Shown piece by piece: positions 1-5,552 of a stretch of 5,781 nt of DNA (position 1 is its first letter; every line of letters starts with the position of its first letter). The translations under genes and the position numbers were made by a program. The notes under the pieces are model-generated. The model did not search any database. It was not told the DNA's origin and worked only from the letters and a program-made list of their open reading frames with translations. Origin of the DNA: Campylobacteraceae bacterium (GTDB lineage: Bacteria; Campylobacterota; Campylobacteria; Campylobacterales; Sulfurospirillaceae); the NCBI GenBank assembly GCA_027013265.1, contig JALUXQ010000227.1, positions 1 to 5,781 on the forward strand, read 5' to 3'.

Positions 1-516
1 CTCCATTACTGTATGGATGTGCAAGGTATCAACATTCTGCTTTAAGAAACTAAGCCCTAAAAGGTAGTTTAGAAATGACCTAGAAAAAGCTCTGCCTTCT
101 ATCTCGTGTTGCTCTATAGGGTTACCTACTTTACTCTCTGAGACTCTATCCGTGTAAGGGATTTTATCGATATTGCTTGCTTTTAAGACTCTGTAGTCAT
201 TAACAGCACTGGTATATCCTGCAAACAACCTTTTTAGTCTTATTGAAAATCTCTTGTCTGCAACGATAGAGTCAAACTGCCCTATTGTACCATCATATTT
301 TGCTTGATTTTCCAAATACTCGATAGCAGAGTAGCCTGGGACAAAAAAACTTCTTGTTTGAGACAGGCTTCTAAAGTGGCAAATGTCACTATTTTCAAGC
401 TCCTCTATAAGCACTTTTGAGCCATACTGCCAAAAAGTAGTCGGCTGGTATAGATGGGATTGTCGTTTCATATCCTGCATCATTTGATGCAATATTGCTT
501 TTTGAGCTTTAGTCAT
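1..516 (-). CDS. Putative sugar O-methyltransferase, N-terminal 172 residues (3' end outside window)
   Basis: The minus-strand frame is open from an ATG at 516 to base 1 without a stop, so the gene continues past the left edge. The protein begins MTKAQKAILHQMMQDMK. It then shows blocks that I associate from memory with the NanM-like putative sugar O-methyltransferase family: YQPTTFWQYGSK at residues 23-34, FRSL then FFVPGYSAIEYL at about 48-68, VNDYRVLKASNIDK at about 108-121, SESKVGNPIEQHEIEGR at about 128-144 and SFLNYLLGLSFLK at about 148-160. It ends in HIHTVME, where family members normally run into the EIGGGFG SAM-binding loop, so the catalytic domain lies mostly outside the window. Such enzymes methylate sugars in surface polysaccharides or glycolipids. 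The start is uncertain: no good Shine-Dalgarno precedes 516, ATG codons also occur at residues 12, 13 and 16, and a five-codon ORF (530-513) overlaps the start as ATGA. The coding frame is firm; the family call is moderately firm. Confidence 0.72.
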   Translation of the reverse strand, partial: MTKAQKAILHQMMQDMKRQSHLYQPTTFWQYGSKVLIEELENSDICHFRSLSQTRSFFVPGYSAIEYLENQAKYDGTIGQFDSIVADKRFSIRLKRLFAGYTSAVNDYRVLKASNIDKIPYTDRVSESKVGNPIEQHEIEGRAFSRSFLNYLLGLSFLKQNVDTLHIHTVME

Positions 517-552
517 CCAAGCTTACCCATATATTTTTGTGTACCAAAACAG

Positions 553-565
553 TTGCATCATGCAA
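553..565. repeat. 13-bp palindrome TTGCATCATGCAA, possible operator
   Basis: Two perfect 6-base arms (553-558 and 560-565) flank one central base. The site lies 37-49 bases upstream of the methyltransferase ATG on the minus strand, where a regulator could act. The half-site TTGCATCA recurs in opposite orientation at 485-492, inside a second palindrome (477-490, GCATCA-TT-TGATGC) in the first codons of that gene. No regulator can be assigned, and short palindromes occur by chance in AT-rich DNA. Confidence 0.3.
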
Positions 566-577
566 GCACCCCTATAT

Positions 578-670
578 TAGACTTGTTGCAGTATAAGGAT
601 ACATCGTGTTACCTTGATTATGAACAGATGTGTAAAGTTTATGGTGTATCCTTATACTGCAACAAGTCTA
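578..670. repeat. Perfect 26-bp inverted repeat with 41-bp interior; MITE-like or collapsed IS
   Basis: The left arm (578-603, beginning TAGACTTGTTGCAG) is the exact reverse complement of the right arm (645-670, ending CTGCAACAAGTCTA). The interior is 604-644. As RNA the stem could extend by five more pairs, including G-U wobbles (604-608 with 640-644), leaving a loop of about 31 bases. Length and perfection exceed a normal terminator, there is no terminal U tract, and the neighbouring genes diverge, so no terminator is expected here. Two long perfect terminal repeats around a non-coding core fit a MITE or an insertion sequence that has lost its transposase. The outermost TA at each end could be a TA target duplication of the kind made by IS630/Tc1-type elements, but it is also simply part of the palindrome. 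I cannot name a parent IS family. Confidence 0.7.
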
Positions 671-685
671 TTAAATCTATACGAA

Positions 686-691
686 TATAAT
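686..691 (+). promoter_or_regulatory. Candidate -10 box (TATAAT) for the nfu operon
   Basis: An exact TATAAT lies 141 bases before the nfu ATG and 15 bases after the inverted repeat. No TTGACA-like -35 is visible at the usual distance. This is common in Campylobacterota, where the -35 is poorly conserved, but it leaves the call weak. Other AT-rich possibilities occur at 707-722 and 797-806. Confidence 0.3.
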
Positions 692-822
692 ACATTAAAG
701 CCTCTTAAAATAATATATAAATACCTCGCGTGCTATCTCCATTATTGCTCCACCAAGTAACTAACTTTTGCACTTCAGTCGCTTTTAACCAAATATTTGT
801 AAAAATAAGAAAAAATATATTT

Positions 823-826
823 AGGA
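823..826 (+). promoter_or_regulatory. Ribosome binding site of nfu (AGGA)
   Basis: AGGA is followed by 6 bases to the ATG at 833 and 9 bases to a second ATG at 836. Both spacings work, so the protein may start at either of the two adjacent methionines. Confidence 0.6.
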
Positions 827-832
827 AAAACC

Positions 833-1108
833 ATGATGCCATTTAGCGATGAAGAGTTATTGCCAGCGGTTGAAAAATCTTTAGAGAAAGTAAAGCCTAT
901 GCTAGCACTTGACGGTGGCGGTCTTACGCTACTTGGAATTAAAAATGGTGTTGTTTATGTTCAACTACAAGGTGCTTGCCATGGTTGCGCATCAGCATCG
1001 CAAACTTTGAAATATGGTATAGAGAGACAACTCAGAATCGATATACATCCAGAAATTGGGTTGGAAAATATACCACTAGGTACAGAGTTTAATATAGAGG
1101 CACTTTAG
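833..1108 (+). CDS. nfu: Nfu-type (NifU C-terminal domain) Fe-S cluster carrier protein
   Basis: This 91-residue protein consists only of the NifU-like C-terminal (Nfu) domain. Recognisable parts are the N-terminal helix with VEKSLEKVKPMLALDGGG (about 13-30), the strand segment GIKNGVVYVQLQGAC, and the CxxC motif at Cys49 and Cys52 (sequence GACHGCASAS). This is followed by the TLKYGIERQL helix typical of the family. The two cysteines from each of two subunits bind a [4Fe-4S] cluster that is passed to apo-enzymes in the cytoplasm. The stand-alone form matches the Helicobacter and Campylobacter Nfu proteins of about 90 residues and differs from Escherichia coli NfuA, which has an extra N-terminal A-type-like domain. 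It is the first gene of the operon, five bases before the next gene. The start may be 833 or 836. Confidence 0.93.
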   Translation: MMPFSDEELLPAVEKSLEKVKPMLALDGGGLTLLGIKNGVVYVQLQGACHGCASASQTLKYGIERQLRIDIHPEIGLENIPLGTEFNIEAL

Positions 1109-1113
1109 AGATT

Positions 1114-1680
1114 ATGAACTTGCATATAACACTTGGAATTGATAGTTTTTACAAGAGAGACTATGATATAGCATTGTTTAATTTTTCATTGGCTCTCCAA
1201 AAAGACCCAGACTCCAAAGAGGCGAGGTTGGGTGCGATACTCTCAGATATGGCAAAAGAGAAGGAGAGTGAGGCACAAGCTCTGTTTGAGTACTACCTGC
1301 TTTTAAGTGAAGATGAAAATAGCCAAAGTGAAGATATAGTCGAAGATATTGTAAAATTGATAGACAACAGCACAGAGTCGATTTATAAGCTGATAGAGTC
1401 AAAAGAGTTGGAGTTTGCTATAAATGAAGAAAATGGCATAGAGTATGAGGACTTTATCGAGCTTGTCAAACAAAGAGGAAGCTTTAAAAAGGCATTTGAA
1501 GATATCATGTTTTCAACAAAAGTGATGATTTCCAAAAAAGAGGATTTTATAGATTTCTTGGAGAAGCTCATCGATAATGGTTTTACAGAGATGTCTCTGA
1601 ATTACTTAGAGAGCGTTATCAATATATTCCCAAATGATACAAAGCTACTGTCATTGGCACAAAAAGCAAGAAAAATTTGA
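1114..1680 (+). CDS. Conserved hypothetical protein with TPR-like helices
   Basis: I do not recognise a function for this 188-residue protein. Residues about 3-40 read as one tetratricopeptide-like unit: LGIDSFYKRDYDIALFNFSLAL followed by QKDPDSKEA, with the alternating small and aromatic residues of a TPR helix pair. The middle (about 64-80) is acidic. The second half contains two related helical stretches, YEDFIELVKQRGSFKKAFEDI at about 111-131 and KEDFIDFLEKL to NYLE at about 142-166, ending NIFPNDTKLLSLAQKARK, again TPR-like. There is no signal peptide or membrane segment, so it is probably a soluble cytoplasmic helical-repeat protein for protein contacts. Its start codon follows the nfu stop by five bases with only weak Shine-Dalgarno sequence (GAGG 1097-1100, AGAG 1107-1110). 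Its stop overlaps the murE start by four bases. From memory, a small hypothetical gene sits at the same place before murE in Campylobacter and Helicobacter. Confidence 0.85.
   Translation: MNLHITLGIDSFYKRDYDIALFNFSLALQKDPDSKEARLGAILSDMAKEKESEAQALFEYYLLLSEDENSQSEDIVEDIVKLIDNSTESIYKLIESKELEFAINEENGIEYEDFIELVKQRGSFKKAFEDIMFSTKVMISKKEDFIDFLEKLIDNGFTEMSLNYLESVINIFPNDTKLLSLAQKARKI
1677..1680 (+). promoter_or_regulatory. TTGA stop/start overlap coupling murE to the upstream gene
   Basis: The stop TGA (1678-1680) of the TPR-like gene overlaps the TTG start (1677-1679) of murE. Only a poor purine run (AAGAAAAA, 1668-1675) precedes it. Terminating ribosomes therefore probably supply much of murE initiation, with the TTG keeping expression modest. 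Confidence 0.55.
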
Positions 1681-2978
1681 AAATACAAACAGAAAATACA
1701 CACGGTTATCTATATATAACTGACAATTCAAAAGAGTGTAATAAAAACACAGCTTTTCTGCTAACAAGGCTAAATGAGAGATATTTGGATGAAGTGAAAA
1801 AGAGTGATTGTGCAAAGATAATAACCGCAAAAGAGACACTAAAAATACTAAATATCGGTAAAGATATCAAGATAGTAGGTATCACAGGAACAAATGGAAA
1901 GACTACAACAGCTGCTTGTATCTACTCTTTGCTTTTGGACTTAGATAAAAAAGTGGCGATGCAAGGGACTAGAGGTTTTTTTATAAATGAAAAACAGGTG
2001 AAAAAAAAGAGTCTGACAACCCCTACAGTTTTAGATACTATTAAAAATTTAAAAGATGCTAGAGATGCGGGGTGTGAGTACTTTATCATGGAGGTAAGCT
2101 CTCATGCTATAGCGCAAAATCGTATAGATGGGTTGGAGTTTGCACTTAAAGTTTTTACAAATGTTACTCAAGACCATCTTGATTTTCACAAAAGTCTGCA
2201 AAACTATATAGAGACAAAGAGTAGCTTTTTCGATGATGAAACTTTGAAGTTGATAAACAAAGATGATACAAAGATTAGATATAACAAATCACATTGTCTG
2301 ACATATGGTGTAGAAAATCCAGCCACATATAAGGTTTTGGCTTACTCATTAGATGATGGTATAAGTGCAGCGATTTCAAAGATACAGAAAGTTTATGAGT
2401 TTTCAAGCCCACTCCACGGCTTCTTCAATCTTTACAATATAGTAGCTGCCATAGGAGCAGTTGACATGTTAAAAGTGGCACCCATGGAAGTTATATGTGA
2501 AGAAGTTGGCAATTTTGCTGGAGTTGAAGGTAGGATGGAGATTGTAAGCCAGAAGCCTCTTATCATAGTCGATTTTGCTCATACTCCTGATGGCATGGAG
2601 AAGGTCATGGACAGCATGAAAAATAGAAGTATTATAGTGGTATTTGGTGCAGGCGGTGACAGAGATAGAGACAAGAGAGCAAAGATGGGCTTTATCGCTT
2701 CAAAATATGCCAAAAAGATCATAGTCACAAGTGATAACCCAAGAAGTGAAAATCCAGAAAATATAATAAAAGATATACTCGAAGGCACAAAATACTCTAA
2801 AGCCCTAAAGGTGGAAGTCGATAGAAAAAAAGCGATAAGTGAAGCCGTAAAATGGCAAGAAGAGGATGAAGTGCTTTTGGTTTTAGGCAAAGGCGATGAG
2901 ACCTATCAAGAGATAAATGGAGAAAAAATCCCTTTTGATGATAGAGAGATAATCAGAAATTTAATAGAATTAGGATAA
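1677..2978 (+). CDS. murE: UDP-N-acetylmuramoyl-tripeptide synthetase MurE (meso-diaminopimelate adding)
   Basis: MurE is the cytoplasmic ATP-dependent ligase that adds meso-diaminopimelate to UDP-MurNAc-L-Ala-D-Glu in peptidoglycan synthesis. The Mur ligase features are in order: ATP-binding loop GTNGKTTT (71-78), TTPT (114-117), EVSSHA (139-144), TNVTQDHLDFH (161-171), a lysine in YIETKSSFF (Lys181, the position that is carbamylated in the family), DFAHTPDG (299-306), FGAGGDRDRDKR (323-334), the DNPRSENP motif (353-360) that recognises meso-diaminopimelate rather than lysine, and LGKGDE (403-408). At 433 residues it is shorter than E. coli MurE (about 495) because of a reduced N-terminal domain, as in Helicobacter. 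The start is a TTG overlapping the previous stop (TTGA), which suggests translational coupling. No ATG occurs before the ATP loop, and the residues upstream resemble the Helicobacter N-terminus, so the TTG is favoured. Eight adenines encode Lys109-Lys111. Confidence 0.96.
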   Translation: MKIQTENTHGYLYITDNSKECNKNTAFLLTRLNERYLDEVKKSDCAKIITAKETLKILNIGKDIKIVGITGTNGKTTTAACIYSLLLDLDKKVAMQGTRGFFINEKQVKKKSLTTPTVLDTIKNLKDARDAGCEYFIMEVSSHAIAQNRIDGLEFALKVFTNVTQDHLDFHKSLQNYIETKSSFFDDETLKLINKDDTKIRYNKSHCLTYGVENPATYKVLAYSLDDGISAAISKIQKVYEFSSPLHGFFNLYNIVAAIGAVDMLKVAPMEVICEEVGNFAGVEGRMEIVSQKPLIIVDFAHTPDGMEKVMDSMKNRSIIVVFGAGGDRDRDKRAKMGFIASKYAKKIIVTSDNPRSENPENIIKDILEGTKYSKALKVEVDRKKAISEAVKWQEEDEVLLVLGKGDETYQEINGEKIPFDDREIIRNLIELG

Positions 2979-2983
2979 AATAG

Positions 2984-3352
2984 ATGACATTTGAGATGCT
3001 TTATAGCAAAATTCATAGAGCAACCGTTAGTGATGCAAACTTGAACTATGTAGGTTCAATCACGATTGATAGAGATTTGATGGATGCGGCCAAGCTAGGA
3101 GTTGGACAAAAAGTTGAAATTGTAAATATAAACAATGGCGAGAGATTTAGCACATATGTGATAGAGGGCGCTAGAGGCAAAAAAGATATCTGTCTAAATG
3201 GAGCAGCAGCTAGAAAAGCGGAGATAGGAGATAGGATTATCGTCATCGCATATGCTAGCATGAGCGAAGAAGAGGCAAATGTTTTTAAGCCTTGTGTCGT
3301 GCTAGTAGATGAAAAAAATAGTATAGAAGAGATAAGAGATTTTGTAGGATAA
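2984..3352 (+). CDS. panD: Aspartate 1-decarboxylase precursor PanD
   Basis: PanD decarboxylates L-aspartate to beta-alanine, the precursor that joins pantoate to form pantothenate and then coenzyme A. The 122-residue proenzyme aligns without gaps to the E. coli protein through its active-site part. It has Lys9, His11 and Arg12, and the self-cleavage site YVGS with Gly24-Ser25, where Ser25 becomes the pyruvoyl cofactor of the alpha chain. It also has Arg54, Thr57 and Tyr58 in ERFSTYVI, and NGAAA at 72-76. Length is normal for the family. AGGA at 2972-2975 sits 8 bases before the ATG, within the murE end, and the intergenic gap is 5 bases. No panB or panC is nearby, although panD often accompanies them in other bacteria; in Helicobacter, from memory, panD also stands beside the ybaB-type gene. 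Confidence 0.97.
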   Translation: MTFEMLYSKIHRATVSDANLNYVGSITIDRDLMDAAKLGVGQKVEIVNINNGERFSTYVIEGARGKKDICLNGAAARKAEIGDRIIVIAYASMSEEEANVFKPCVVLVDEKNSIEEIRDFVG

Positions 3353-3360
3353 GGGTAGAT

Positions 3361-3672
3361 ATGTTTGAAAATATGGATTTTTCCAAGATGGGTGAAATGC
3401 TCGAGAAGGCACAAAAACAGGCTAAAAAGATGGAAGAAGATGCAGATGGCAAAGAGTTTACTGCCAAAAGTGGCGGGGGGCTTGTAAAAGTTACTCTAAA
3501 CGGTCACGGAGAGGTGATAGATTTAAATATTGATGACTCTTTACTTGAAGACAAAGAGTCGCTTCAGATTCTTTTGATAAGTGCTATAAATGATGGATTT
3601 AAGATGGTAGAAGATAATAAAAAATTTGCCGCATCCCAAATGCTAGGCAGTCTGGGCGGCTTCAATAAATAA
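3361..3672 (+). CDS. ybaB: YbaB/EbfC family nucleoid-associated protein
   Basis: This 103-residue protein has the YbaB/EbfC fold signature: an N-terminal FSKMGEMLEKAQKQAKKMEE helix (about 7-26), a central sheet with KSGGGLVKVTLNGHGEVIDLNID (about 36-58), and a C-terminal helix ending FAASQMLGSLGGF. Family members form dimers that bind DNA with little sequence specificity and are thought to affect nucleoid structure and expression. They are often encoded next to dnaX and recR; here the gene is instead in a metabolic operon, as I recall for Campylobacter and Helicobacter. Its start follows panD by 8 bases, with AAGGG (3351-3355) overlapping the panD stop as ribosome binding site. A run of six guanines at 3475-3480 encodes part of the conserved GGG. 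Confidence 0.93.
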   Translation: MFENMDFSKMGEMLEKAQKQAKKMEEDADGKEFTAKSGGGLVKVTLNGHGEVIDLNIDDSLLEDKESLQILLISAINDGFKMVEDNKKFAASQMLGSLGGFNK

Positions 3673-3681
3673 GGAACTCTC

Positions 3682-4692
3682 ATGAGATTTATATTTGCTC
3701 TAGTTTTTGCTATAAATGTGCTTTTTAGTGCTAGTTTTGTCTATCCAAACTTCAAACAGTGTTACAATAAAGAGGTAAAATCCATAGTATATTTTGGAGA
3801 TACCAAAGCTGTAGCTGTCTCTAAACACTATGCGGTAGCTTACTCAAAAATAAAACCAAAGTACCCATATGTCAAGCATGACCCCTTTTTAAGTCTATAT
3901 CTTTTTTACAGCAAAAAAATACTCCACCCAATCAAATTAAAAAATACAGATAAGCTAAGTTTGGGTGAATGGCTAGCTAGTATAGATGAAGATTCCCTAT
4001 ATGTCGGGAACTTCGCAAAAAGAGGTGAAGGGTTAAATATATATTTTGAACAAAATGGCAAAACACCGCCAAATAGCATCATCTCATGCCTTTGTTGTCA
4101 AGCTTATGGCATAGGTATCGGTGGAGGAAAATTTATATCTTCAAAATTCTTAAATAAATTTTTAAACTCAAAAGAGGTTTTTTATGGAGATATTGGTGTT
4201 AGGTTTGCCAAACTTGGTAGAAAAGTTGTTGTTTCTGCTGTTAACCCACTCTTTAAAAACCAGCAGTTAAAAGTTGGAGACATCATAAAAAAGATAAATG
4301 CAAACAAGATTAAAAGTGTAGAAAATGCTCAAAATCTGATCTTGTTTCAAAAGAGAAACCAAAGTGTAAAGGTAGAATTTTTAAGAAAAAATGCTCTTCA
4401 TTCTATAAAGATAAAAGTCCAAAAGAGATATGGTGGAGGAGAACTTAGTGATTCATTCTTGGAGACTAGAGGTCTGTTTTTAGATAAATTTTTAAAAATC
4501 ACAAAGATAACAAAAGACTCATATGGAGCTAAAAGTGGTCTTCATATAGGAGATAAGTTATTGCAAGTTGATAGAAAAAGCGTGACAATTACACAGGATA
4601 TAAGAAGAATTTTTTCAAAAACTAAGAAAAAAGAGATAAATCTTCTTTTCCAAAGAGGTGAATTTCAATTTTTTGTTAAGGTTAGCTTGTGA
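3682..4692 (+). CDS. Exported tandem PDZ-domain protein with CxCC motif
   Basis: The 336-residue protein starts with a signal peptide (MRFIFALVFAINVLFSASF, cleavage likely near residue 17-18), so it is probably periplasmic or outer-membrane associated. The N-terminal half (about 20-165) is a domain I cannot assign. It contains CLCC at Cys136, Cys138 and Cys139, followed by AYGIGIGGGKFIS, plus an early Cys27. Two PDZ-like domains follow: residues about 168-248 (GDIGVRFA, then LKVGDIIKKINANKIKSVENAQ) and about 263-336 (GLHIGDKLLQVDRKSVTITQDIR). No protease catalytic domain of the DegP or Ctp type is visible, so it is more likely an adaptor, chaperone or binding protein than a peptidase. AAGGA at 3671-3675 precedes the ATG by six bases, and the stop overlaps the ispA start. 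A periplasmic PDZ protein beside ybaB and ispA is, from memory, conserved in Campylobacter. The function is unknown. Confidence 0.88.
   Translation: MRFIFALVFAINVLFSASFVYPNFKQCYNKEVKSIVYFGDTKAVAVSKHYAVAYSKIKPKYPYVKHDPFLSLYLFYSKKILHPIKLKNTDKLSLGEWLASIDEDSLYVGNFAKRGEGLNIYFEQNGKTPPNSIISCLCCQAYGIGIGGGKFISSKFLNKFLNSKEVFYGDIGVRFAKLGRKVVVSAVNPLFKNQQLKVGDIIKKINANKIKSVENAQNLILFQKRNQSVKVEFLRKNALHSIKIKVQKRYGGGELSDSFLETRGLFLDKFLKITKITKDSYGAKSGLHIGDKLLQVDRKSVTITQDIRRIFSKTKKKEINLLFQRGEFQFFVKVSL
4678..4692 (+). promoter_or_regulatory. ispA ribosome binding site and GTGA coupling signal
   Basis: AAGG (4678-4681) lies seven bases before GTG (4689-4691), which overlaps the upstream TGA (4690-4692). No ATG lies in frame before the essential GGKRFRP segment other than Met47 just after its start, so the GTG is the only reasonable start. 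Confidence 0.7.
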
Positions 4693-5552
4693 ATAAAAAA
4701 AAAGATATTTTAGAAGATTTTGAGAGATATCTAAACCAGCATTTACCTAGCACTGAGGGGTTTCATCCGCATTTTCAAAAAGCTTTGCAAGAGATTCTGC
4801 AAGTTGGTGGAAAAAGATTTAGACCGATGTTGCTTTTGAGTGTAGTAGATGTCTGTTCGCCGCTTTTGCTTCAAAACTCTTACCCTGTGGCTCTTGGGCT
4901 TGAGATGTTACACACCTACTCTTTAATCCATGATGACTTGCCCACCATGGATGACTCAAACCTAAGAAGAGGACATCCGACCTTACATATCACTTATGAT
5001 GAGGTGACCGCTGTATTGGCGGGAGATGCTCTAAATACAGATGCATTCTACAAAATATCAACTGCGCCACTTAGTGCACAAACAAGAATCGAACTAGTTG
5101 AAGTCTTAGCTAAAAATGGTGGCAGTGGCGGTATGGTTATCGGTCAAGCTATAGATTGTGAGTTTGAAGATATGGTTTTAAAACAAGATGAACTAGAATT
5201 TTTACATCTTAATAAAACAGCAAAACTGATAGCCGCCTCTTTACTTATGGGAGCTATTATATGTGAATTAGATGAAAAGAGCAAAACTGCGATTTATAAC
5301 TTTGGATTAAATTTAGGACTTCTGTTTCAAATCCAAGATGACATAATAGACGCAACTCTAAGTGAAGAAGAGGCAGGAAAACCAACCAAAAATGACGAAC
5401 ATAAAAATTCATTTGTAAACCTTTTAGGCTTAGATGGAGCTTTAAAATACAAACAAAAAGCACTAGAAGTTTTACATATGGAGTTAGAGAAGCTAGATGA
5501 AAATCTAGCTAAAAGATTAGATGATATAGCAAAAGGATACTTTAATGAGTAA
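4689..5552 (+). CDS. ispA: (2E,6E)-farnesyl diphosphate synthase (polyprenyl synthetase)
   Basis: The enzyme condenses dimethylallyl diphosphate with two isopentenyl diphosphates to make farnesyl diphosphate, used for undecaprenyl phosphate and quinone side chains. The 287-residue protein has GGKRFRP (40-46), the first aspartate-rich motif HDDLPTMDD (81-89) followed by LRRG (92-95), AGDAL (111-115), a GQAID segment (152-156), NKTAKL (175-180) and the second aspartate-rich motif QIQDDIID (214-221). The four-residue spacing in DDLPTMD and the YSLI segment just before it are the same as in E. coli IspA, favouring C15 product over longer chains. The start is a GTG that overlaps the PDZ gene stop as GTGA, with AAGG at 4678-4681 seven bases upstream. 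Codons 3-5 are an uninterrupted run of nine adenines. The 3' end overlaps tkt by 8 bases. Confidence 0.95.
   Translation: MNKKKDILEDFERYLNQHLPSTEGFHPHFQKALQEILQVGGKRFRPMLLLSVVDVCSPLLLQNSYPVALGLEMLHTYSLIHDDLPTMDDSNLRRGHPTLHITYDEVTAVLAGDALNTDAFYKISTAPLSAQTRIELVEVLAKNGGSGGMVIGQAIDCEFEDMVLKQDELEFLHLNKTAKLIAASLLMGAIICELDEKSKTAIYNFGLNLGLLFQIQDDIIDATLSEEEAGKPTKNDEHKNSFVNLLGLDGALKYKQKALEVLHMELEKLDENLAKRLDDIAKGYFNE

Larger units (their letters stand above)
517..832. other. Divergent intergenic region with inverted repeat and promoter-like sequence
   Basis: These 316 bases separate the start of the minus-strand methyltransferase from the start of the plus-strand nfu operon, so promoters for both should lie here. 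The region holds a 13-bp palindrome (553-565), a perfect 26-bp inverted repeat (578-603 / 645-670), a TATAAT on the plus strand (686-691) and an AT-rich run before nfu (790-822). I see no tRNA, no CRISPR-type direct repeats and no convincing gene. Short open frames at 454-690 and 620-760 on the plus strand run through the repeat and look accidental. A minus-strand frame at 788-705 reads like a protein C-terminus but has no visible start. Confidence 0.8.

Noticed and set aside
578..670. Inverted repeat as a rho-independent terminator
   Set aside because: The stem is AT-rich and far too long, the loop is about 31 bases, there is no T run directly after it, and both flanking genes point away from it.
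454..690. Plus-strand open frame of 78 codons
   Set aside because: It overlaps the start of the minus-strand methyltransferase, runs through both arms of the inverted repeat, has no ribosome binding site and has no recognisable protein features.
620..760. Plus-strand open frame of 46 codons starting inside the inverted repeat
   Set aside because: No Shine-Dalgarno sequence, odd composition and dependence on the repeat arm suggest chance.
2001..2008. Run of eight adenines in murE as a programmed frameshift site
   Set aside because: The reading frame is conserved on both sides, the tract encodes three lysines in a lysine-rich protein, and no stimulatory structure or alternative product is apparent.
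2579..2890. Minus-strand open frame of 103 codons inside murE
   Set aside because: It is the antisense shadow of the clearly conserved MurE C-terminal domain and has serine/leucine-rich low-complexity composition.
3046..3414. Minus-strand open frame of 122 codons over panD and ybaB
   Set aside because: It spans the junction of two well-supported plus-strand genes and has the composition of an antisense shadow.
3475..3480. Run of six guanines in ybaB as a phase-variation tract
   Set aside because: It is shorter than the usual eight or more guanines of Campylobacter contingency loci, lies in a housekeeping gene and encodes a conserved GGG.
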